Origin: Gordonia sp. SID5947
GTDB taxonomy: Bacteria > Actinomycetota > Actinomycetes > Mycobacteriales > Mycobacteriaceae
Reading direction: 5' to 3'
NCBI RefSeq assembly: GCF_009862785.1
Contig: NZ_WWHU01000001.1
Span: forward strand, 1,550,001-1,614,000
DNA: 64,000 nucleotides
Positions within the stretch are counted from its first letter, which is position 1; each line of letters begins with the position of its first letter. The translations under genes and the position numbers were made by a program. Shown one piece after another: positions 8,355 to 16,411 of this stretch. Below the pieces are notes generated by a model. The model had not been told where the DNA came from and searched no databases. It saw only the letters and a program-made list of their open reading frames with translations.

Positions 8355-9878
8355 TCAGCTGATGGCGACCTGCCCGGTCGCGGCGTCCTCACCCGTTTGG
8401 TCCGCCGCCGGCGAAGGAGCACCCTGCGGGCTCTGATGCCTCGGCTTCACGAAGAACAGCGCGGCGACCACCCCCAACAGGAGCACTGCGGCAGGCAGAT
8501 ACAGCGACTGACCCATCGCGGTGGCGAAACCGCCACGCACCATCTCCGGCAGTTGGCCGCCTGCGCTGTGGTGCTCGGTGTCCACGCCGGGCAGTTGCGC
8601 CGCGAGCCGGGTCTGCATCAGCGCGCCCACCGCCGCACTGCCGAGCACCGACCCGATCATCCGGGTGGTGTTGTAGACACCGGCACCGGCGCCGGCCTGA
8701 TGCCATGGCAGGTTGCGGGTCGCGGTGGCGGCCAACGGCGCCCAGATGCCCGCCGACGCGATACCCATCAGACACATCGGGATGATCAACTGCCACACCG
8801 GTGTCGCCGGCCGGGCGATCATGCCGAGCCAGCCGACGGCCACTGCGTTGAGCAGCAGCGATGTCGCGATGATCGCGCGGGGATGGACTCGGTCGAGGAC
8901 TCTGCCCACGAACGGCGCCAGGACACCGGTGAGCAGTGCCATCGGGACCATCATGACCGCCGAGCGAGTGGGCGTCATACCACCGACGAGCTGCAGGAAG
9001 AACATCGTCGGGATCATCAGTCCGGATATCGCGAATCCCATCGAAGCGATACCGATGTTGGCCAAGGAGAAGTTGCGATCACGGAACAACGAGAGCGGCA
9101 CCAGAGGCTCACCCCTGATCCGCGACTGCCAGTAGACGAAGAGTGCCATCACCGCGATGCCACCGACGATGAGCGTCCAGATCCACGCGTTCCAGTTGTA
9201 CTTCTCACCGTCCTGGATGCCGAACACCAACGCGGACAAACCGACTGCCGACAAGACGACGCCGATCCAGTCGAACTGGTGGTCATGTGTCTCGACGTCG
9301 GGAACGAGCATGTACGCCAGGATCAGACCGATGATCCCGACCGGGATGTTGACGAAGAAGATCCACTCCCAGCCGAGGCTGTCGGTGAGGATGCCGCCGA
9401 GCAACGGGCCGACCAGCGTGGCCACGCCCGCCACCGTGCCCCAGACACCCATTGCGGCGCCACGCTTCTCGGGCGGGAAGATCCGCGTGATCAGTGCCAT
9501 CGTCTGCGGCGTGATCAAGGCGGCACCGACGCCTTGGAGTGCGCGTGCGGCGATCAGTTCGCCGATCGAGCCGGACAGTCCGCACCAGACGCTCGCGACG
9601 GTGAAGACGAGCAGACCGATCTGGTACACGCGTTTGGGACCGAACTTGTCACCGAGACGTCCGGTGATGAGCAGCGGCACGGCGTAGGTCAGCAGGTAGG
9701 CGCTCGTCACCCAGACGATGCCGTTGACATCGGTGTCCAGCGCGGTCTGGATCTGCGGCTGGGCAACCGCCACGATGGTCATGTCGACCAGGATCATGAA
9801 GAATCCGACGCACAGCGCCAGCATCGCGGCCCAGGGTCGCGTGGTCACCTGCGCCGCGGGGGTCGGTGTGGAGGTCAT
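8355..9878 (-). CDS. MFS drug efflux transporter, EmrB/QacA (DHA2, 14-TM) family
   Basis: 507 aa with about fourteen transmembrane helices. Family markers are present: the first helix pattern LCVGFFMILVDMTIVAVAQPQIQ (split by the D-x-T motif of DHA2 carriers), GRLGDKFGPKRVY as the loop 2-3 motif A, and AARALQGVGAALITPQTMALI as the antiporter motif C region. It should export drugs or toxic organics using the proton gradient. The C-terminal tail is short and hydrophilic. The ATG at 9878 overlaps the stop of the upstream padR gene by 4 nt (ATGA), so PadR and the pump are translationally coupled, making the pump the likely target of PadR repression. Confidence 0.92.
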   Translation of the reverse strand: MTSTPTPAAQVTTRPWAAMLALCVGFFMILVDMTIVAVAQPQIQTALDTDVNGIVWVTSAYLLTYAVPLLITGRLGDKFGPKRVYQIGLLVFTVASVWCGLSGSIGELIAARALQGVGAALITPQTMALITRIFPPEKRGAAMGVWGTVAGVATLVGPLLGGILTDSLGWEWIFFVNIPVGIIGLILAYMLVPDVETHDHQFDWIGVVLSAVGLSALVFGIQDGEKYNWNAWIWTLIVGGIAVMALFVYWQSRIRGEPLVPLSLFRDRNFSLANIGIASMGFAISGLMIPTMFFLQLVGGMTPTRSAVMMVPMALLTGVLAPFVGRVLDRVHPRAIIATSLLLNAVAVGWLGMIARPATPVWQLIIPMCLMGIASAGIWAPLAATATRNLPWHQAGAGAGVYNTTRMIGSVLGSAAVGALMQTRLAAQLPGVDTEHHSAGGQLPEMVRGGFATAMGQSLYLPAAVLLLGVVAALFFVKPRHQSPQGAPSPAADQTGEDAATGQVAIS

Positions 9879-10519
9879 TGGCCGTTCACTTTCTGATGGA
9901 GGGCACCTGCGATCACCGAGCTGCCCTGGTAGGGGGAGCCCGGGTCGTCGAGCCATTCGATGGTGGAATTGCGGAGTCGGTCGACGAGGTCATCGACCCA
10001 GTCGATCTGGGCGCGCAAGGTTGCGATGCGACAACCGATGTCGAGGAAGAACATCTCGGGTGTCCCCCGCTCCCGGACGGCGGCGGCACCGCTGTCCAAC
10101 TCGGCGAGTTCGGCACGCATCGCCTCGAGCCTGGTGCTCAGGAGTTCGACGACCCGCGCGCGGGGTAGCCCATGTGCCTCGGCCAGTGCGAGGTAGAGCT
10201 CGGGGTACTCGACGGGTTGCCGGGCGACGATCTCCTCGAGGCTCTCGAACAAGGTGCGGCGGCCGAGCTCGGTGATCGAATAGACCGTTCGTTCGGGACG
10301 ATTGCCCGCACGCTGGACATCGTGGACCGCGATGAGTCCCTGGGAGGCCAACCGGTCGACCGTGTGATACATCGTGCCCGGCCGGAACTTCGCCAGACGA
10401 TCCTCTCGTCGTTCGACAGTCGTCTGGAACATCTCGTAGGGATGCATCGGCCGTTCCGCGACGAGGCCGAGCACCAGCACCGCCACTGGCGGCAGGGGTC
10501 CGCACGCCTTGGCTCCCAC
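9875..10519 (-). CDS. PadR-family transcriptional regulator
   Basis: 214 aa. The N-terminal winged helix shows the PadR pattern: VLGLVAERPMHPYEMF, then GTMYHTVDRLASQGLI and the wing RTVYSITELGRRTL. The C-terminal domain is alpha-helical with a predicted coiled-coil dimerisation helix (RLEAMRAELAEL). Two GTG starts are possible: 10531, and 10519 which is preceded by GGAGG 4 nt away and is used here. A perfect 18-bp palindrome lies 27 nt upstream. The gene is first in a two-gene operon with the MFS pump and divergent from the glutathionyl transferase-like gene; autorepression with relief by a pump substrate is the likely logic (inference). Confidence 0.88.
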   Translation of the reverse strand: MGAKACGPLPPVAVLVLGLVAERPMHPYEMFQTTVERREDRLAKFRPGTMYHTVDRLASQGLIAVHDVQRAGNRPERTVYSITELGRRTLFESLEEIVARQPVEYPELYLALAEAHGLPRARVVELLSTRLEAMRAELAELDSGAAAVRERGTPEMFFLDIGCRIATLRAQIDWVDDLVDRLRNSTIEWLDDPGSPYQGSSVIAGALHQKVNGQ

Positions 10520-10545
10520 GACACCTCCCACATCATCGACCGCAA

Positions 10546-10563
10546 ATATTCCAGCTGGAATAT
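10546..10563. promoter_or_regulatory. Perfect 18-bp palindrome, candidate PadR operator
   Basis: ATATTCCAGCTGGAATAT is a perfect inverted repeat, AT-rich in an otherwise very GC-rich region. It is located between padR and the divergent gene, 27 nt from the padR start. Position and symmetry fit binding by a PadR dimer controlling padR-MFS and perhaps the divergent gene whose -10 box starts 42 nt away. Confidence 0.7.
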
Positions 10564-10604
10564 ACCGCGCAGGGCATTGCGTGCCAAGCGTCGGCGGTCA
10601 TCAC

Positions 10605-10610
10605 TACTGT
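10605..10610 (+). promoter_or_regulatory. Probable -10 box of the glutathionyl transferase-like gene
   Basis: TACTGT ending 7 nt before the ATG at 10618; no ribosome-binding site is visible, so a leaderless mRNA is likely. Confidence 0.45.
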
Positions 10611-10617
10611 GGTCAGC

Positions 10618-11661
10618 ATGAGCACTGACAGTGGCGAGCAGGAGCAGGGCGTCTACGTGACCACCGGCCAGGAGTTCGTGCGCGACACCAAGTACATCGA
10701 GACGCGCATCACGCGGGACGGCCGAGACGGCTATCCCGTCGAATCGGGGCGATATCGACTCGTCGCCGCCCGTGCATGTCCCTGGGCGAACCGGACCCTG
10801 ATCGTTCGACGACTCCTGGGACTCGAGGACGCGATCTCGCTGGGACTGTGCGGCCCCACGCATGACGCCGACTCCTGGACCTTCGATCTCGATCCGGGCG
10901 GCGTCGACCCGGTGCTCGGCATACCGCGCCTGAAGGATGCCTACGAGAAGCGATTCCCCGGCTATCCGAAGGGGATCACCGTTCCTGCCGTCGTGGACAC
11001 CCACACCGGCGAGGTGGTCACCAACGACTTCCCGCAGATCACCATCGATTTCGAGCTCGAGTGGACCGAGCACCACCGTGCGGGTGCGCCCGAGCTGTAC
11101 CCCGAGCGGCTGCGCGACGAGATCGACGAGGTCAACCGCGGCGTTTACACAGAGGTCAACAACGGCGTGTACCGGTGCGGCTTCGCGGGCAACCAGGATG
11201 CCTACGACAAGGCCTACGCGCGCTTGTTCACCAAGCTCGACGAACTCTCCGACCGCCTCCGCAGCCGTCGATACCTGGTGGGCGACACCATCACCGAGGC
11301 CGACGTGCGCCTGTTCACCACGCTCGCCCGATTCGATCCCGTCTACCACGGCCACTTCAAGTGCAACCGCAGCAAACTGTCGGAGATGCCGGTGCTGTGG
11401 GCGTACGCACGCGATCTGTTCCAGACCCCGGGGTTCGGCGACACGACCGACTTCGCTCAGATCAAGAGGCATTATTACGTGGTCCATCGCGACATCAACC
11501 CGACCGGCGTCATCCCCGACGGGCCCGACCTCAGCTCCTGGCTGACGCCGCATCACCGCGACGAGCTCGGCGGCCGTCCGTTCGGCGACGGCACTCCGCC
11601 CGGCCCGCCCGAGCCCGCGGAGGTTGTCTCCCCGGAGGGTCGGGTGCCCGCAGATGGCTGA
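10618..11661 (+). CDS. Xi-class glutathione/mycothiol S-transferase-like (ECM4/YqjG family)
   Basis: 347 aa. An N-terminal thioredoxin-like domain carries the family motif ACPWANR (catalytic Cys at about residue 57), and the C-terminal all-helical GST domain includes YLVGDTITEADVRLFTTLARFD and the FKCN segment. The family reduces glutathionyl-hydroquinones; since actinobacteria make mycothiol rather than glutathione, the in vivo thiol is probably mycothiol (inference). The ATG at 10618 has no Shine-Dalgarno but has a -10 box 7 nt upstream. The coding end overlaps the next start by 8 nt. Its position across from padR suggests a role in detoxifying quinones or electrophiles alongside efflux. 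Confidence 0.88.
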   Translation: MSTDSGEQEQGVYVTTGQEFVRDTKYIETRITRDGRDGYPVESGRYRLVAARACPWANRTLIVRRLLGLEDAISLGLCGPTHDADSWTFDLDPGGVDPVLGIPRLKDAYEKRFPGYPKGITVPAVVDTHTGEVVTNDFPQITIDFELEWTEHHRAGAPELYPERLRDEIDEVNRGVYTEVNNGVYRCGFAGNQDAYDKAYARLFTKLDELSDRLRSRRYLVGDTITEADVRLFTTLARFDPVYHGHFKCNRSKLSEMPVLWAYARDLFQTPGFGDTTDFAQIKRHYYVVHRDINPTGVIPDGPDLSSWLTPHHRDELGGRPFGDGTPPGPPEPAEVVSPEGRVPADG

Positions 11662-12427
11662 CATCACCGGACGCACCACCGGACTCACCGGGCCCGGCGC
11701 GGGACAGCGCCCGCCGGGCAAAGCCGTCGAGGTCACGGGCGGCCTGCTCGATCGTGCGCAGCGACTCCAGGGCCCGGCGGTGGCGAAGTACGTGCGAAAC
11801 CTGCGCGCAGCGCACCCCGAGGAATCACCGGCACAGATCATCGCGCGACTCGAGAAGCGCTATCTGACCGCCGTCACCGGATCCGGTGGGGCCGTGGGTG
11901 CCACCGCGGCGGTGCCGGGTGTCGGCACGATGACGGCGCTCGGCGCGATGACGGGTGAGACCGCGTTCTTCCTCGAGGCCTCTGCGCTGCTGGCCCTCTC
12001 GATCGCCGAAGTGCACGGTATCCCGGTACACGATTCGGAACGCCGCAAGACCCTGGTACTCGCGGTCGCACTCGGCGAGGAAGGAGTGGTCGCGCTCGGC
12101 CGACTGGTGGGCACCCAGGGCGGGGCGCTACGCCGACTCGGGGGTGCGGCCATCCCCGGCGGGGGCCTCGGCAAGCTCAACAAGACCCTCGTCAACAAGG
12201 TCACCAAGAAGTACGCCATCAAACGCGCGCCCCTGGTCTTCGGCAAACTGATGCCGGCCGGCATCGGCGCGATGATCGGCGGCGTCGGCAACCGAGCCCT
12301 GGGCAAGCGTGTCATCGCCAACTCCCGGGAGGCGTTCGGCCCACCACCGACCACCTGGATCATCGACGGGCAGATCGTCGGCGACACGGGCCTCCCGGGC
12401 GCCGGCCGGCGCGATCTGGATCGGTGA
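11654..12427 (+). CDS. Uncharacterised membrane-associated protein
   Basis: 257 aa, family not recognised with confidence. The centre is Gly/Ala-rich and hydrophobic (GGAVGATAAVPGVGTMTALGAMTG, then a helix around ALLALSIAEVHGI), followed by a second Gly-rich segment near LMPAGIGAMIGGVGNRALGKRVI. This layout recalls EcsC-like proteins that associate with membranes, but no diagnostic motif is seen. It overlaps the preceding gene by 8 nt and its stop overlaps the start of the ABC exporter (GTGA), so the three are likely cotranscribed. No enzymatic residues can be assigned. Confidence 0.7.
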   Translation: MADITGRTTGLTGPGAGQRPPGKAVEVTGGLLDRAQRLQGPAVAKYVRNLRAAHPEESPAQIIARLEKRYLTAVTGSGGAVGATAAVPGVGTMTALGAMTGETAFFLEASALLALSIAEVHGIPVHDSERRKTLVLAVALGEEGVVALGRLVGTQGGALRRLGGAAIPGGGLGKLNKTLVNKVTKKYAIKRAPLVFGKLMPAGIGAMIGGVGNRALGKRVIANSREAFGPPPTTWIIDGQIVGDTGLPGAGRRDLDR

Positions 12428-15400
12428 CCCCCTCGCTCGCGACCGAACCGCGATCGACCCGGCCGCGACCGGGGTCCTCGCCACCCGACTCGTCGACACC
12501 CCGGCCATGGATCCGTCGACTGGCCGCCGAGTGCTGGCGGTTCCGGACCCTGGTGGTCATCACCCTGGCGGTGACCGTGGTCGCCGTCGCCGTGGATCTG
12601 GTGGCACCGCTGCTCGCCAAGGCCGCGATCGACCACGCCACCGGCGCCGTGCACGACGGTCTCTCCATCCAGACCATCGTCGCGGCACTGCTCGGCCTCG
12701 CCGTCATCCGCTACGCCTGTCAGTTCGGGCGTCGGCTCACCGCCGGCCGATTGTCGATATCCGTCCAGAACGCGCTGCGTCTGCGACTGCTCGACACCCT
12801 GCTCCATCTGGACGGTGCTGCGCAGAACCAGATTCGGACCGGTCAGATCGTCTCGCGGTCGATCTCCGACCTGCAGATCCTGCAGGGCCTGCTCGCGATG
12901 GTGCCGTTGTCGGCTGGTGCAGCGGTGCAGGTGGTCCTCGCCATCGGCATCATGGCATACCTGTCGCCGCTGCTGACCTGCGTCGCGCTGCTGATCTTCC
13001 CGCTGGTCGGGTTCGTCGTCTTCCGGACGCGCCGCAAGCTCTTCGCGGCGACGTGGTCGGCGCAACAGGCCGCCGCCGACGTCGCGCAACACGTCGAGGA
13101 GACGGTGACCGGTGTCCGCGTGGTGAAGGGCTTCGGACAGGAGGACCGAGCGGTCGACGAGCTCGTCGGCCTCGGCGCGCGGCTCTATTCGCTGCGTCTA
13201 CGGGCCGGCAAGATCAACGCGCGCTTCACCCCCACGATGGCCGCCATCCCGCAGCTCGGCATGGTCGCGGTGATCGCTGTGGGCGGTTACCTCACCATGC
13301 ACGGGCACATCACCGCGGGCACGTTCCTGGCGTTCGCCACCTACGTCGCCTCGATGACCGCGCTCGCCCGCCTGCTGACCAACGTGGTCGTCAGCGCGCA
13401 GTTGGCGAGGGCGGCCGTCGACCGCGTGTACGACGTGATCGAGCATCCGCACGATCCGGCGGAATCGAACACCGAGACCCTGCCCGATGTCCCGCTCGGA
13501 CTCAGGCTGCGCGGGGTCGGGTTCTCCTACGGCGACCGGCCCGTCCTGTCGGGTGTCGATCTCACGGTCGAGCCGGGTGAATGCGTCGCGGTGGTGGGCA
13601 GGCCGGGATCGGGCAAGTCGACGCTCGCCGATCTCGCCGGGCGCTATCACCGGCCCGACTCCGGCGTCGTCGAACTGCTGTCGGCCGACGGCGCGCACCC
13701 CGTCGACAACCTCGCGCCAGATGCTCTGCACCGCGCGGTGTCGGTGGTCTTCGACGAACCGTTCCTGTACTCCGACACCATCGCCGCCAACATCGCACTC
13801 GGGCCGGGCGGGCCGGCGACGACCGACGGTGCGCCCAGTGCACGCCTCCTCACGGCGGCCGAGCGCGCCGACGCGTCCGAGTTCGTCGAGGGCCTGCCCG
13901 ACGGCTTCGACACGGTGGTCGGTGAGCGCGGACTCACCCTGTCCGGTGGGCAACGTCAGCGAGTGGCGTTGGCCCGCGCGCTCTACGCCGATCCCCGCAT
14001 CCTCGTTCTCGACGACGCCACCTCGGCGGTGGACGCGACCACCGAGTCCCAGATCCTGCATGGGCTGCGCGCCGAACGCCGCACGATGCTGTTGCTCGCA
14101 CACCGCCGGTCCACCCTGGCCCTCGCCGATCGCGTCGCCGTCCTCGACGAGGGCCGGATCGTGGACGTCGGTACCGTCGCCGAACTCGACGACCGGTGTG
14201 AACTGTTCCGCTCCCTGATGTCGTCCGCCGACCCGGAACAGGCGGGCCGACGCGCCGTTCATCGACCGCCGCCCGCCCTGGAACTCGACCAACTCTGGCC
14301 CGACGATGCTCCGGTGGCCGATGATCCGACGGTCCACCGGCCACCCGCCCCGGCGACCGGCCCCGGAGGTGCGGGTCCCCGGGGCGGCGGCGGGATCGGT
14401 GGCGCCCTCGGTTCGATGCCTGCCACTCCGGAGGTGCTCGCGGCGGTGGACGCGCTGCCGCCCGCCGACGAGCGCCCCCAGGTCGACGTCGCCGCGGCGC
14501 GTTCCGAGAGCCGATCGTTCTCACTGCGCGGACTGTTGCGCCCGGTGCGATGGTTGATGGGGGCGGCCATCCTCGCGATCGCGGTGGACACCCTCGTCGG
14601 ACTGGCGTTCCCGTCCCTCGCGCGAGCAGTGATCGACGCCGCCACCCACGCCGACGAATCCACGCTCTGGCGCGCCACCGCCATCGGGGTGGTGCTGGTG
14701 GCCGTGGGCTGGGTCGGGTCGTCGGTGGAGATCGTGTTCGCCACCCGGGCGGGCGAGCGCGTCCTGTTCGGCCTCCGCGTGCGCAGTTACGCCCACCTGC
14801 AGCGACTCGGACTGGACTATTACGAGCGCGAATTGTCCGGACGCATCATGACCCGGATGACCACCGATGTGGACGCGTTGTCGACCTTTCTCCAAACGGG
14901 CTTGTCGACAGCCGTGGTCGCGGCCTTCACGCTCGTCGGCGTGTCCGTCGCACTGGTGATCACCGATCCCCTGCTCGGCGCGCTGATGCTCCCGGTGTTC
15001 CCTGTCCTGATCGTCGCAACGGTGATCTTCCGACGCATCTCGTCGGTCGCGTATACCCGGTCCCGCGAGCTCGTCAGTCTCGTGAATGCCGACTTTCAGG
15101 AGAACATCGCCGGCATCAAGACCACCCAGACCTATCGCCACACCTCGGCCGCGACCGCCCGCTTCACCCGTCGCACCTTCGACTGGGTGCACGCCCGCAT
15201 GGTGTCGCAGAGGGCGATCGCCACCTACTTCCCGTTCATCACGTTGATGTCGGACATCGCGTCGGCCGTCGCGATCGCGGTCGGCGCCCACCAGATCAGC
15301 ACCGGCTCGTTGTCGGCGGGCACCCTGGTGGCCTTCGTCCTCTACCTGTCCATGTTGTTCGGCCCCGTCCAGCAGCTCTCCCAGGTGTTCGACGGATACC

Positions 15401-16275
15401 AGCAGGCGGTGGTCGGGCTGCGCCGTATCTCCGATCTCCTCGCGACCCCGAGTTCGCTGACCCGGCGCGACGACGTCGTCGCCACCCCCGCCAACGGCTT
15501 CGACGGTCACGCCGGCCTCGACGACGTGAGTTTCCGCTACCGCGGCGCCGAGCGCGACGCACTCTCGGAGATCGACCTGACGATCCCGCCCGGGACGTCC
15601 CTCGCGCTGGTCGGCAAGACCGGCGCGGGGAAATCGACCATCGTCAAGCTCCTCGCCCGCTACTACGACCCGACGTCGGGCGCGGTCCGGATGGACGGCA
15701 CCGATATCCGTGACTTCGCGCTCGCCGACTATCGAGCACACCTCGGCGTGGTCCCCCAGGAGCCACACCTGTTCGCCGGAACGGTCGCGGAGAACATCGC
15801 CTACGGCCGGCCGGACGCCGATCGGCAGGCGATCGCCGCGGCCGCCCATGCCGTCGGTGCCGCCGGGATGATCGCCGGATTACCGGGCCGGATGAACCAC
15901 CCGATCGGGGAACGCGGGCAGGGCCTGTCGTCAGGCCAGCGGCAACTGATCGCGCTCGCCCGCGCCGAACTCGTCGAACCCGATCTGCTGCTCCTCGACG
16001 AGGCGACCGCGACGCTGGACCAGGCGACCGAGGCGCTGGTGCTGGCGGCCGGCGAGGCACTCACCCGCCGCCGCACCTCGGTGATCGTCGCCCACCGCCT
16101 CGCCACGGCGGCCCGCGCCGACACGATCGCGGTGGTCGATCAGGGCCGAATCGTCGAGCGGGGAACTCATACGGAGCTGCTGGCGTTGGGACAGAGGTAC
16201 CGCGCGTTCTGGGAAGCTGGTGTCGCACCCGACGCAGACGGTATAGCCACCGCTGGTGACCAGCAGCTCAGGTGA
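12424..16275 (+). CDS. Fused ABC exporter with two TMD-NBD halves (Rv0194-like)
   Basis: 1283 aa single-chain ABC multidrug/lipid exporter. Half 1 has six transmembrane helices (about 45-330) and an NBD with Walker A GRPGSGKST near 393, signature [15 protein letters not shown] and Walker B ILVLDDATSAVD near 528. A Pro/Gly-rich linker (about 610-680) joins half 2, with six helices and an NBD with Walker A GKTGAGKST near 1063, signature LSSGQRQLIALARAE and Walker B LLLLDEATATLD near 1190. NBD1 has Asp in place of the catalytic Glu, and the signature facing it, in NBD2, is LSSGQ. Both changes fall in the same composite site, so one degenerate and one active ATP site are expected. GTG start overlaps the previous stop. 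Confidence 0.93.
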   Translation: MTPSLATEPRSTRPRPGSSPPDSSTPRPWIRRLAAECWRFRTLVVITLAVTVVAVAVDLVAPLLAKAAIDHATGAVHDGLSIQTIVAALLGLAVIRYACQFGRRLTAGRLSISVQNALRLRLLDTLLHLDGAAQNQIRTGQIVSRSISDLQILQGLLAMVPLSAGAAVQVVLAIGIMAYLSPLLTCVALLIFPLVGFVVFRTRRKLFAATWSAQQAAADVAQHVEETVTGVRVVKGFGQEDRAVDELVGLGARLYSLRLRAGKINARFTPTMAAIPQLGMVAVIAVGGYLTMHGHITAGTFLAFATYVASMTALARLLTNVVVSAQLARAAVDRVYDVIEHPHDPAESNTETLPDVPLGLRLRGVGFSYGDRPVLSGVDLTVEPGECVAVVGRPGSGKSTLADLAGRYHRPDSGVVELLSADGAHPVDNLAPDALHRAVSVVFDEPFLYSDTIAANIALGPGGPATTDGAPSARLLTAAERADASEFVEGLPDGFDTVVGERGLTLSGGQRQRVALARALYADPRILVLDDATSAVDATTESQILHGLRAERRTMLLLAHRRSTLALADRVAVLDEGRIVDVGTVAELDDRCELFRSLMSSADPEQAGRRAVHRPPPALELDQLWPDDAPVADDPTVHRPPAPATGPGGAGPRGGGGIGGALGSMPATPEVLAAVDALPPADERPQVDVAAARSESRSFSLRGLLRPVRWLMGAAILAIAVDTLVGLAFPSLARAVIDAATHADESTLWRATAIGVVLVAVGWVGSSVEIVFATRAGERVLFGLRVRSYAHLQRLGLDYYERELSGRIMTRMTTDVDALSTFLQTGLSTAVVAAFTLVGVSVALVITDPLLGALMLPVFPVLIVATVIFRRISSVAYTRSRELVSLVNADFQENIAGIKTTQTYRHTSAATARFTRRTFDWVHARMVSQRAIATYFPFITLMSDIASAVAIAVGAHQISTGSLSAGTLVAFVLYLSMLFGPVQQLSQVFDGYQQAVVGLRRISDLLATPSSLTRRDDVVATPANGFDGHAGLDDVSFRYRGAERDALSEIDLTIPPGTSLALVGKTGAGKSTIVKLLARYYDPTSGAVRMDGTDIRDFALADYRAHLGVVPQEPHLFAGTVAENIAYGRPDADRQAIAAAAHAVGAAGMIAGLPGRMNHPIGERGQGLSSGQRQLIALARAELVEPDLLLLDEATATLDQATEALVLAAGEALTRRRTSVIVAHRLATAARADTIAVVDQGRIVERGTHTELLALGQRYRAFWEAGVAPDADGIATAGDQQLR

Positions 16276-16411
16276 GTCGGACAGTGAGGTCCACCGCACG
16301 TCGTGCATGACGCACGCGTACCATCGGCAGGTGGTTTGCCGATAGTCTTCACAAGGGACTTCTCGGTGACAAGCGACCCGACACCAGAGGGAATTGAGGC
16401 GAGATACCGCT

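Noticed and set aside
8193..9896. 567-codon plus-strand open frame over the MFS gene
   Set aside because: Antisense to a transporter with clear transmembrane pattern; Arg/His/Asp-rich and lacks features.
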